64,000 bases of DNA from Dellaglioa algida DSM 15638 (GTDB lineage: Bacteria > Bacillota > Bacilli > Lactobacillales > Lactobacillaceae), in NCBI RefSeq assembly GCF_001434695.1, contig NZ_AZDI01000009.1:1-64000 (forward strand), in the 5' to 3' direction. How positions within the stretch are numbered: the first letter of the stretch is position 1; each line of letters begins with the position of its first letter. Positions 6,720-14,254 of this stretch are shown here, one piece after another. The position numbers and the translations under genes were made by a program. The notes below the pieces were generated by a model. That model saw only the letters and a program-made list of their open reading frames with translations. It was not told where the DNA came from and did not search any database.

Positions 6720-7250
6720 TTATTTTTTTAGAATTTTTATAAATTCAAGTTCAATATCATCTAACATTTTGAATACTTCTGTTTGAATAGTTATATCAGA
6801 AAAAGAATTTGCAATTTTTCTCTGTTCATTTATTGTATTCTTAACCTTTGATACTTGTAGACTTTCGTTTTTATGTTCAAAATTTGTTATATAAGCTGAT
6901 TTTAATATTTCCCTAATACATACACCTACAGTAACAGAACGAGTTCCAATAATTTCAGGTAAAGTAGATTTTAGATTCTGTATGCTTTCTTTTACATCAT
7001 TTGTAATTTGTATTTTTAGCATTTGACCGGTAGAACTAACTTTATAATCAAAGTTATTAATTGGGGGCATTGGCGAGTCAAATATTTCCTTCCAATTTTT
7101 AACCCAAAGAGAATCATAATATGCTTTAATTAGACAATCTCCCTTAGTTACCGTACCACCAACTTTTTCTTCATAAAACAATCTCATTTTTTCAAGTAAC
7201 CTAGCTGTTTCTATAGAGATTCTAGCTTGATAATAATCCACTGATTTCAT
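6720..7250 (-). CDS. Tandem ribbon-helix-helix-like DNA-binding protein
   Basis: This 176-residue protein contains two stretches that each look like a ribbon-helix-helix unit. The first is YQARISIETARLLEKM to about residue 45. The second is LKIQITNDVKESIQNL to about residue 118. Both show a short beta strand of alternating residues, a helix, a turn and a second helix. A helical tail follows. Two units in one chain would make a pseudo-dimer. RHH proteins on mobile elements serve as repressors or as oriT-binding relaxase partners. The gene has its own terminator and lies directly upstream of the palindrome-bearing promoter. The RHH reading is by eye and needs a profile search. Confidence 0.65.
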   Translation of the reverse strand: MKSVDYYQARISIETARLLEKMRLFYEEKVGGTVTKGDCLIKAYYDSLWVKNWKEIFDSPMPPINNFDYKVSSTGQMLKIQITNDVKESIQNLKSTLPEIIGTRSVTVGVCIREILKSAYITNFEHKNESLQVSKVKNTINEQRKIANSFSDITIQTEVFKMLDDIELEFIKILKK

Positions 7251-7344
7251 TCCTTTCTTACATAATTTCTTGATTTTATTTTAGCAAAAAAAAACTTTTG
7301 AATCAAACTTTATTCTAAAATATAAAAATTATAAGTTGTAATTC

Positions 7345-7572
7345 CTAAATATTAAAATTAGCAGAAACAATATTTGCTTCAGGAATATGCTTAAATAAAG
7401 TGTTAATATCGGAGACGTAGATGTCATAGCTGTGATAATCGTTCTCTAAAGAACCGCCAAAATCTGCTATCTCAATCTGACCATGCAAACTAATAGTGTA
7501 GTAATGAAAAATAACTTCTTGACCTGTATGGTACTTCATAGGTGGTAAATTAAAATGTTCGTTAAATAACAT
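7345..7572 (-). CDS. Unknown 75-aa element protein
   Basis: A 75-residue protein with beta-prone aromatic segments (GQEVIFHYYTISLHGQIEIADFGG is split over residues 17-40) and no membrane segment or cysteine motif. It has an AAGGAG site upstream of the ATG at 7572. It is the gene closest to the right end of the element. The fold may be a small SH3-like barrel, but no family is recognised with certainty and no function can be given. Confidence 0.7.
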   Translation of the reverse strand: MLFNEHFNLPPMKYHTGQEVIFHYYTISLHGQIEIADFGGSLENDYHSYDIYVSDINTLFKHIPEANIVSANFNI

Positions 7573-7610
7573 ATTAAATCTCCTTTTAATTAATCAATAA
7601 ATTATATTCA

Positions 7611-7628
7611 TTGTCCCAATACTGTCCC
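7611..7628 (+). repeat. Candidate integrase arm sites, right end
   Basis: TTGTCCC at 7611 and CTGTCCC at 7622 repeat the left-end pair (1117-1134) with the same 11-bp period and the same orientation. They lie 111 bases inside the right att copy. Confidence 0.55.
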
Positions 7629-7738
7629 ATTTTTAAAATGATTTTAAAAAATCGTAAATGAGTCTTACAACCCAAAAAGATGTAAAACTAACTAAACAGT
7701 CATATATTTCATGTCAATGGATATCAGAAAAATCTGGC

Positions 7739-7766
7739 ACCCCGATCACCGGTATACTTTAAAGCA
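7739..7766 (+). other. Right attachment site (att, distal copy)
   Basis: This is the perfect 28-bp copy of 1055-1082. It is a duplicated tRNA-Leu 3' end with no tRNA 5' half in front of it, so it marks the far junction between the element and the chromosome. Confidence 0.95.
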
Positions 7767-7789
7767 TTATGGAGAATATTATAAAACTT

Positions 7790-7816
7790 AAAAGCCTATT
7801 TTATGGGCTTTTTTTT
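7790..7816 (+). terminator. Displaced native terminator of the tRNA operon
   Basis: An AAAGCCTA/TGGGCTTT-type stem (7791-7798 with 7804-7811) is followed by eight T. Lying 24 bases past the right att copy, it would have been the terminator just after tRNA-Leu before insertion. The rest of 7573-8224 holds no gene that I can support. Confidence 0.75.
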
Positions 7817-8149
7817 GCCCTAAATTATAGGAAATGATAGAGAATTACAGATTGTTGTCCTTTTTAGGTTCGTTAATATCATGATTTACGGATATATGCA
7901 TAGGGACAACGGTTAAATATCAGTATGTTAGTTTTATTTGCGTCATTTATTCTTTTTTAATTCCGTTAAGAATATCTTTGAGTATTATAGAGATTGATAA
8001 GCCATTTTTGGGAATATCTATGTAGATCAGATACGATTTTTTTAAGTTTTTAATATATCTGTCTGAAAAATGGTATTGAATTGTTTGGCTTAACATCAAC
8101 GGTAGCAGGTATCATGTAATCCGACATATAGACTTATAGATATTGTTGC

Positions 8150-8163
8150 ACACTATATATTGT
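8150..8163 (+). promoter_or_regulatory. NrdR box upstream of nrdDG
   Basis: The sequence ACACTATATATTGT matches the palindromic NrdR-box consensus, 62 bases before the nrdD start. NrdR represses ribonucleotide reductase genes when dATP is high. A weaker related stretch lies around 8132-8146. The rest of 7817-8149 is AT-rich with no clear ORF or riboswitch. Confidence 0.75.
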
Positions 8164-8224
8164 TGTTTAGTAAAGGATAATCAAGTAATATAGATTTATT
8201 CGAAAAAGAAAAGGAAGTCCATTT

Positions 8225-10399
8225 ATGAAAAATGATAATTCAATATTAAAAATAAAAGGACCTATTATATTTGTAAAGCGCGATGGTCGTAAAGTTAAAT
8301 TTTTAATGCGAAAGGTTATGGGAAGTACGTTAGAGAGGTTGCATTCTTCTCAAGAACGGGACCAATTCAAAACGTTAATGTTAACAAAATTGAATGACCG
8401 CCATAGTGTTGATGCATCGACTATGTTTAATTTAATAGTAGATGTATATAAGGAATTAGGATATGGCGACGCGTTACATAATTATCAAGAATACAGAACG
8501 CGAGATGAGCTACGTTGGAGAGAGCAAACTGATCCTGCTGATCGGTTAGAGAAATTGTTACATAAGGATTCAACAATTATTCATGAGAATGCTAATAAAG
8601 ACAGTAATGTTTTTAACACACAACGGGATTTAACGGCTGGCACTGTTGGTAAGACTTTAGGTTTAAAATTAATGCCAGAATCAATTGCTAAGGCTCATTT
8701 ACGCGGTTCTATCCATTATCATGATTTAGATTACACACCATGGAGTCCTATGACTAATTGTTGTTTAATCGATTTTAAAGAAATGTTGACTCATGGATTT
8801 AAAATTGGAAATGCAGAAGTTGAAAGTCCACATTCAATCCAGACGGCCACTGCTCAAATGGCACAAATTATTGCTAACGTCGCTTCAAGTCAATATGGCG
8901 GTTGTTCTGCAGATAGAGTTGATGAGTTATTGGCCCCATTTGCACAGTTAAATTATGAAAAACACTTAATTGATGCAAAAGAATGGATTCCTGATTCAGA
9001 TAAGCAAATGGCATTTGCTAAACTTAAAACTAGTAAAGACATTTACGATGCAATGCAAGGATTAGAGTATGAGATTAATACGCTATTTTCATCGCAAGGG
9101 CAAACACCATTTACTACGCTCGGATTTGGGTTGGGTGAAAGTTGGATCGAACGTGAAATTCAAATTGCAATTCTAAAAATCAGGATTAAAGGATTAGGTC
9201 GAGAACATCGAACAGCAATTTTTCCAAAGTTAGTGTTCACAATAAAAAAAGATTTGAATCTAAAACCTGGTGATCCTAACTACGACATTAAGGCACTGGC
9301 TGTCGATTGTGCGACGAAGCGAATGTATCCTGATATCTTAATGTACGATAAGATAAAAGAGCTTACGGGTAGTTTTAAGGTGCCCATGGGCTGTCGTAGT
9401 TTTCTACAAGGATGGAAAGATGAAAATGGTAATGAGGTTAATTCAGGCCGTATGAATCTGGGTGTGGTTACCGTGAATTTACCTCGAATTGCTTTAGAAT
9501 CACATGGTGATATTGATTTATTCTGGGATATATTCAGGGAGAAAATCCAACTCTGTAAAGAGGCACTTGTGTTTAAAGCTAATCGTGTTAAGGAAGCAGT
9601 ACCCGAAAATGCACCTATTTTGTATCAACATGGGGCTTTTGGAAAGAGATTGAAGACAGATGGCAATGTTGATGATTTATTTCTGCATCGACGTGCAACA
9701 ATTTCCTTGGGTTATATTGGATTATATGAAGTTGGAACTGTCTTTTTTGGTCCTAATTGGGAAAAAAATGAAGAGGCACATAAATTTACAGTCGATATTT
9801 TAAAACGTCTTAAGGATTATTGTTCAGATTGGTCTGAAGAATATGATTATCATTTTAGTGTTTACTCTACACCAAGTGAATCATTAACTGATCGTTTTTG
9901 TACCTTGGACACTGAAAAATTTGGTGAAATTAAAGATATTACGGCGAAAGAATATTATACAAATAGTTTTCATTATGACGTTAGGAAAAATCCAACGCCA
10001 TTTGAAAAACTATCATTCGAAATGGCATATCCTAAATATGCGTCTGGTGGGTTTATTCATTATTGTGAATATCCTAATTTACGTCAAAATCCTAAAGCCT
10101 TGGAAGCCGTTTGGGACTGGGCTTACGACAAAATTGGCTATCTAGGGACGAATACGCCCATTGATCACTGTTATCAATGTGGCTTCGATGGTGAATTTAA
10201 TCCTACTGAACGCGGATTTGAATGTCCTAAATGTCAGAATCACGATCCTAAAACATGTGATGTTGTTAAGCGAACGTGTGGGTATTTAGGTAATCCACAA
10301 CAACGTCCAATGGTTCATGGTCGTCACAAAGAGATTGCCTCTCGTGTTAAAAATATGAGTTTAGGAATGGTTGATGATGGAACGACAAAAGAGAATTAG
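8225..10399 (+). CDS. nrdD: Anaerobic ribonucleoside-triphosphate reductase
   Basis: A 724-residue class III reductase that makes dNTPs from NTPs in the absence of oxygen using a glycyl radical. The N-terminal ATP-cone (IIFVKRDGRKVKF, about residues 14-100) gives allosteric control. The C-terminus has the zinc-binding CYQCG and CPKC pairs (about residues 640-665). The radical loop RTCGYLG places the radical Gly near residue 686. Length and motifs are typical. It is followed with overlap by its activase nrdG and preceded by an NrdR box. A clear AAGGAAG site lies before the ATG. Confidence 0.98.
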   Translation: MKNDNSILKIKGPIIFVKRDGRKVKFLMRKVMGSTLERLHSSQERDQFKTLMLTKLNDRHSVDASTMFNLIVDVYKELGYGDALHNYQEYRTRDELRWREQTDPADRLEKLLHKDSTIIHENANKDSNVFNTQRDLTAGTVGKTLGLKLMPESIAKAHLRGSIHYHDLDYTPWSPMTNCCLIDFKEMLTHGFKIGNAEVESPHSIQTATAQMAQIIANVASSQYGGCSADRVDELLAPFAQLNYEKHLIDAKEWIPDSDKQMAFAKLKTSKDIYDAMQGLEYEINTLFSSQGQTPFTTLGFGLGESWIEREIQIAILKIRIKGLGREHRTAIFPKLVFTIKKDLNLKPGDPNYDIKALAVDCATKRMYPDILMYDKIKELTGSFKVPMGCRSFLQGWKDENGNEVNSGRMNLGVVTVNLPRIALESHGDIDLFWDIFREKIQLCKEALVFKANRVKEAVPENAPILYQHGAFGKRLKTDGNVDDLFLHRRATISLGYIGLYEVGTVFFGPNWEKNEEAHKFTVDILKRLKDYCSDWSEEYDYHFSVYSTPSESLTDRFCTLDTEKFGEIKDITAKEYYTNSFHYDVRKNPTPFEKLSFEMAYPKYASGGFIHYCEYPNLRQNPKALEAVWDWAYDKIGYLGTNTPIDHCYQCGFDGEFNPTERGFECPKCQNHDPKTCDVVKRTCGYLGNPQQRPMVHGRHKEIASRVKNMSLGMVDDGTTKEN

Positions 10400-10964
10400 A
10401 ACGCCCAGAAATCCGCAACCTAAAGAATGGATGGCAAGCGAGTTAAGTCAACAATATGTGGCATCGTACAAACCTTTTAATTTTGTCGACGGTGAGGGTG
10501 TTCGTTGTAGTTTATACGTTAGTGGATGCTTATTCGCATGTCCTGGCTGCTATAATAAAGCGGCTCAAAATTTTAGATATGGCACGCCTTATACTAAGGA
10601 ACTTGAAGATCAGATTATAGTGGATTTGAGTGAGGATTATTGCCAGGGATTGACTTTACTGGGTGGGGAGCCATTTGTTAATACACAGGTTTGTTTGAGT
10701 CTAGTCAATCGTATTCGTGACACCTACGCTTGGACAAAAGATATTTGGTCTTGGACAGGTTACACCTGGGATGAGTTAATGCTTGAATCTGATGATAAAC
10801 TTGAATTACTTTCAAAAATAGATATTTTGGTTGATGGTCGATTTGAGTTACCAAAAAAAGATTTAACTTTACAATTCAGGGGTAGTTCAAATCAAAGAAT
10901 TATTGACGTTCAAAAGTCGTTAGCAACTGGTGAAGTCGTTTTATGGGATAAATTATTGAAATAA
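10374..10964 (+). CDS. nrdG: Anaerobic NTP reductase activating enzyme
   Basis: This 196-residue radical-SAM enzyme generates the glycyl radical on NrdD. The cluster-binding CLFACPGC (CxxxCxxC) lies after the conserved NFVDGEGVRCSLY segment, and the TLLGGEP motif for SAM binding follows. The N-terminal NPQPKEWMASELSQQYV extension is usual in lactic acid bacteria. The ATG at 10374 overlaps the 3' end of nrdD by 26 bases, with AGGA 7 bases upstream. The overlap implies coupled translation. Confidence 0.96.
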   Translation: MMERQKRIRTPRNPQPKEWMASELSQQYVASYKPFNFVDGEGVRCSLYVSGCLFACPGCYNKAAQNFRYGTPYTKELEDQIIVDLSEDYCQGLTLLGGEPFVNTQVCLSLVNRIRDTYAWTKDIWSWTGYTWDELMLESDDKLELLSKIDILVDGRFELPKKDLTLQFRGSSNQRIIDVQKSLATGEVVLWDKLLK

Positions 10965-11014
10965 TCATATGATTATTTATGGCTAAGTTGCCTATATGTA
11001 TTTCATTTAAATTA

Positions 11015-11058
11015 AAAACGCTTTACTCTAAGATTATTCTTAGAGTAAAGCGTTTTTT
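11015..11058. terminator. Bidirectional terminator between nrdG and the VanX-like gene
   Basis: A perfect 18-bp stem (11015-11032 with 11039-11056), A-rich on one side and T-rich on the other, lies between convergent genes. A separate 20-bp palindrome around 10962-10981 follows the nrdG stop. Confidence 0.9.
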
Positions 11059-11614
11059 AGTAGTCATTTGGACTTGCGGCGAGAGGTGTATAGGCATCCA
11101 TATCAGAATCTCTGTAGTCCCACCATTCTTCGGAATATCCGATGAATCCGGCCGTTATCATTGCATTATTTAACACGTCGTAGTTACGTTGTTGTTGTGT
11201 CGTTCTGTTGTAATTTCTTCCGGCTCGTTTTGAAAAATCGTCGAATTCACTTTGCATTTCGAGTTCCTTTCCGTTTAAATCACAGATTGTCAAATCAAAT
11301 GTAACGCCTTTTTGATGGCTAAAATTAGGATTTGGTTTCGCAACGAAATTGGGATCGGGATACACTTCGAACAATTTTTCTTGAGCTGAAACGGGTCTGT
11401 AGGCATCCCAAATTTTCAAACGATAACCTTGTACCTTAAGTAATTTACTGGCGATACCAAGCTTTTTTACGGTTCCCGTTCTTGCAATGGCCGCCGAAAA
11501 GTCATAGATAATTTGGTTGGTAAAGTTATTTTTTGTGGCATATCGTAAATCCACGATAATATCTGGGTCAATAGTTTTTACGTTTGTAAAACCGAGTTCA
11601 ATTTCTGATAACAT
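11057..11614 (-). CDS. VanX-like D-Ala-D-Ala dipeptidase
   Basis: This 185-residue member of the peptidase M15D (VanX/DdpX) family hydrolyses D-Ala-D-Ala. WDAYRPVSAQEKLF carries the conserved Arg. SHQKGVTFD carries the first zinc His and Asp (SxHxxGxxxD). EEWWDY carries the catalytic Glu, but the third zinc ligand, normally His in EWWH, is Asp (codon GAC). The protein has no signal peptide and is cytoplasmic. It lies 11 bases after the BceS-like kinase on the same strand, with an AGGAGG site. It is thus the third gene of the two-component operon, pointing to a role in the response to cell-wall antibiotics or in wall recycling. Confidence 0.85.
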   Translation of the reverse strand: MLSEIELGFTNVKTIDPDIIVDLRYATKNNFTNQIIYDFSAAIARTGTVKKLGIASKLLKVQGYRLKIWDAYRPVSAQEKLFEVYPDPNFVAKPNPNFSHQKGVTFDLTICDLNGKELEMQSEFDDFSKRAGRNYNRTTQQQRNYDVLNNAMITAGFIGYSEEWWDYRDSDMDAYTPLAASPNDY

Positions 11615-11625
11615 AGTAATGCCTC

Positions 11626-12672
11626 CTATCGAAGAATATTGCCCATTTCATCATTATAATAGGCAAGTTTTGGGAAAGTAATGGTTACCATTGTGCCTTT
11701 GTTCACTGAAGAATCTATTGATAATTTGTGACCTAATTTGTGACTCAGTTGGTTTGCTAAGTAAAGACCTAAGCCTGTAGCATTTTGGTTGAATTGTCGA
11801 CCGTTATTACCAGTGAAGCCTTTTTCAAAAACGCGGGCTAAATCAACTTTTGGAATTCCAATTCCGGTATCTTTAATTGATAACGTAGTTTCTTTTCTAG
11901 TATCGGCTAAAGAAATAGAAATTTCACCGTTCTCTGGTGTATATTTTAGCGAATTGGTAATTATTTGATTTAAAATAAATCGTAGCCACTTGGAATCGGT
12001 TAAAACAGAGATATCTTCATTTTTGAAAGTGAAACGGATATGCTTTGAGAAAAATAAGTTCATATTGTCTCGAATAACAAGGTTAACTATTTTTTTAAGT
12101 GAGTAATCTTGAATTAAATAATCATTTGAAAAACTATCTAAACGAGAATAATAAATAACTTGCTCCACGAAATTCTCAATCTTTTTTAATTCAATTTCAG
12201 TTTGCATAACTTGTTTTTCGGACAGTTTACCATCTGATGTTTCAATCAGCAATTGAATTGCGGTTAAAGGGACTTTAATGTCATGAATCCATGCATTCAG
12301 AAAGTCTTCTTGTTCTTGTTGTTTTGATAGAACGTTATTTAATTGTGTTTGGTGACCACTCAATAATGAATTAATATACACCTGATACATTTGCTGTTCA
12401 TTGGAATGTGCACCCGTAATTGGTAATGACAAATTTGTTGCTGATGCATCAATTGGCGTACTGAATTTTTGATACCATCGACGACTGAACCAGTAGCGCG
12501 TCGTGATGAAAGCGGTCGAGATTAACATAATTAACACGTCAATATACGTTAATGTGGATAAAACAATCTCATGAAATGGATCTAACCACAGGATAAGATT
12601 GACTAATAAAATACCAAATATGAAGAAAATAATTGAGAATATCTTATCTGAAAGGTACTTAAAAAATGTCAT
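11626..12672 (-). CDS. BceS-like intramembrane-sensing histidine kinase
   Basis: This 348-residue kinase has two N-terminal membrane helices (about residues 8-30 and 35-58) with almost no external loop, the mark of intramembrane-sensing kinases that read the state of a BceAB transporter. The phosphorylated His is in WIHDIKVPLT, the N-box in NSLKYTPENGEI, and the G-boxes in DTGIGIP and GLGLYLANQL. The divergent bceAB-like genes are the expected partner. The start ATG is preceded by a GGAGG that overlaps the ancestral stop codon of the regulator gene. Confidence 0.93.
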   Translation of the reverse strand: MTFFKYLSDKIFSIIFFIFGILLVNLILWLDPFHEIVLSTLTYIDVLIMLISTAFITTRYWFSRRWYQKFSTPIDASATNLSLPITGAHSNEQQMYQVYINSLLSGHQTQLNNVLSKQQEQEDFLNAWIHDIKVPLTAIQLLIETSDGKLSEKQVMQTEIELKKIENFVEQVIYYSRLDSFSNDYLIQDYSLKKIVNLVIRDNMNLFFSKHIRFTFKNEDISVLTDSKWLRFILNQIITNSLKYTPENGEISISLADTRKETTLSIKDTGIGIPKVDLARVFEKGFTGNNGRQFNQNATGLGLYLANQLSHKLGHKLSIDSSVNKGTMVTITFPKLAYYNDEMGNILR

Positions 12673-12681
12673 GGATGCCTC

Positions 12682-13357
12682 CTAGGGGATGATATAGCCT
12701 TGGCCGACCTTTGTTTCAATGAAATTAGGCAGTCCTGCATGTGCAATTTTTTTTACGTACGCGGTTGATATTAACGGTTAATGTATTATCGTCTACAAAA
12801 TGTTCGTCTTCCCAAAGTTCACGGAGTAATTTTTCACGACTGACAATTTTACCCGTTTGACGCATTAAATATTGAAGTAATTGATACTCATTTTTTGATA
12901 AATCAATAATTTCATCATTAAATTTAGCGGTTCCATTTTGTAGATTTAAGAAGAGACCATTATGTTCAAGTGTCTCAGGTCCCATTTCCACGTAATTGTA
13001 TGTGCGACGTAATAGAGCAGAAATTTTGGCGACTAGAACCTCCATTGAGTAGGGTTTGCTGACAAAGTCATCGCCACCCATATTCATGGCCATCACCATA
13101 TCCATATTGGTATTACGACTAGATATAAATATGATTGGAACATTAGATGTTTCACGGATTTTTTTACACCAGTAAAAACCATCAAAATCTGGCAAGTTAA
13201 TGTCTAATAAAACTAAATGTGGTTTTTTTTCAATAAATTCTAAATCAATCTTACTGAAATCGTTAGTTAAAATGGGATTGAATCGCCATTTTGCCAAGCT
13301 ATCTGCGGTAATATTAGCAATTGTTTTATCATCTTCTACAATCATTATATTAAACAT
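12682..13357 (-). pseudogene. BceR-like response regulator with C-terminal frameshift
   Basis: This OmpR-family regulator has an intact receiver (IVEDD, phosphoryl-accepting Asp in LLDINLPD, Lys in VSKPYS) and most of a winged-helix domain. As read, the frame ends at 12725 with the aberrant tail RKKNCTCRTA (210 residues). After an 8-base A run (minus strand), the -1 frame continues IAHAGLPNFIETKVGQGY and ends at the TAG at 12682-12684, inside the kinase gene's ribosome site. That is the normal C-terminal wing of the family. One extra A therefore removes the wing. Possibilities are a real mutation, phase variation, slippage during transcription, or a sequencing error. Confidence 0.85.
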
Positions 13358-13385
13358 ATTGTCACCTCTTTAAGTTAGAAACGTA

Positions 13386-13477
13386 TTTACCTTACAATAC
13401 CGGTTTTTAATGGTAAATTCAAATGGACGAGAGGTATAAATAAATATTAGGCTAAGCGCCCTGTTGTTAGGTATAAT
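13386..13477 (+). promoter_or_regulatory. bceAB promoter region with inverted repeat
   Basis: A TATAAT at 13472-13477 lies about 25 bases before the bceA Shine-Dalgarno (GGAGGG), without a good -35, as expected for an activated promoter. An inverted TTTACC/GGTAAA pair (13386-13391 with 13412-13417) lies upstream, between the divergent operons. It is a possible BceR-type operator; the assignment is tentative. Confidence 0.45.
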
Positions 13478-13501
13478 ATTGAGTAACGGAGGGACGAAAT
13501 T

Positions 13502-14254
13502 ATGGCATTCATTGAAGTAGATCACGTAAAAAAAATTTATGGTATGAAGTTTAATCGGTCAACTGCAATTGACAATATTTCATTTGTCATTGATCCAGGG
13601 GAGTTCGTTGGTATCATGGGGCCTTCTGGTGCTGGTAAAACGACATTGCTAAACATTATGTCAACAATCGATAAACCTACCTTTGGACACATAAAGATTG
13701 ATAATCAGGACGTTACACAATATGATGAAAAAAAACTATCAGAATTTAGACGCCAGAAATTAGGGTTCATTTTTCAAGATTTTAATTTACTGAATTCTTT
13801 AACAATTCGAGAAAATATTATCTTACCACTGGCTTTGGACAAATTGAATGTGGCAACAATTGAGGAAAAGCTTGCCAATATTGCAACCGTCTTAAATTTA
13901 AATACTATTTTGGAACGGTTCCCAAATGAAGTCTCAATAGGGCAACAACAAAGGGCAGCAGTTGCCCGAGCTATCATAACAGAACCTAAGATGTTATTTG
14001 CGGATGAACCAACCGGTAGCTTGGATTCAAAAGCTGCTACAGAGTTATTGCAGTATTTAACGGACGTAAATGAAAAGCAAAAAATGACGCTCATGATGGT
14101 CACGCACGATGCATTTACGGCTAGTTATTGTAAAAGGATTATTTTTATTAAGGATGGACACGTGTTTGCTGAAATTAGGCGAGACGGACAAAGAAAAGAT
14201 TTTTTCCAAAAAATAATTGATATGCAAGCCGCCATTGGTGGAGGAGAACAATGA
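13502..14254 (+). CDS. BceA-like ABC transporter ATPase
   Basis: A 250-residue ATPase of the BceA/MacB type, which powers detoxification of and sensing for cell-wall-active peptides. Walker A is GPSGAGKTT, the Q-loop is in GFIFQDFNLL, Walker B is MLFADEPTGSLDS, and the switch His is in MMVTHDAF. The ABC signature reads VSIGQQQR instead of LSGGQ, an unusual replacement of the first Gly by Ile. The gene overlaps bceB by 4 bases (ATGA-type coupling). Confidence 0.94.
   Translation: MAFIEVDHVKKIYGMKFNRSTAIDNISFVIDPGEFVGIMGPSGAGKTTLLNIMSTIDKPTFGHIKIDNQDVTQYDEKKLSEFRRQKLGFIFQDFNLLNSLTIRENIILPLALDKLNVATIEEKLANIATVLNLNTILERFPNEVSIGQQQRAAVARAIITEPKMLFADEPTGSLDSKAATELLQYLTDVNEKQKMTLMMVTHDAFTASYCKRIIFIKDGHVFAEIRRDGQRKDFFQKIIDMQAAIGGGEQ

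Larger units (their letters stand above)
1055..7766. mobile_element. Integrative mobilizable element in tRNA-Leu
   Basis: Two perfect 28-bp copies of one sequence (1055-1082 and 7739-7766) bracket 6.7 kb. The left copy is the 3' end of tRNA-Leu(CAA). Inside, next to the left end, lie a tyrosine integrase and a DUF3173 protein. Beyond them are a zinc-ribbon protein, an HUH Rep, an FtsK/TcpA-type ATPase and small unknown genes, almost all on the minus strand. No T4SS genes such as VirB4/ConE, lysis genes or capsid genes are visible, so the element is unlikely to be self-conjugative by a normal mating pore or to be a phage. Known analogues are Streptococcus IMEs with Rep-like relaxases and TcpA-like coupling proteins. 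The architecture also parallels small actinomycete ICEs (Int, Xis, Rep, FtsK-like TraB). The boundaries are seen directly; mobility is inferred. Confidence 0.9.

Noticed and set aside
1055-7766. The integrated element as a prophage or phage satellite
   Set aside because: No capsid, terminase, lysis or packaging-interference genes are visible, and the FtsK-like pump with Rep favours a mobilizable element.
7817-8149. A riboswitch upstream of nrdDG, prompted by the complementary GTTGTCC and GGGACAAC segments at about 7854 and 7903
   Set aside because: The segments are 40 bases apart with no recognisable aptamer; the NrdR box already explains regulation.
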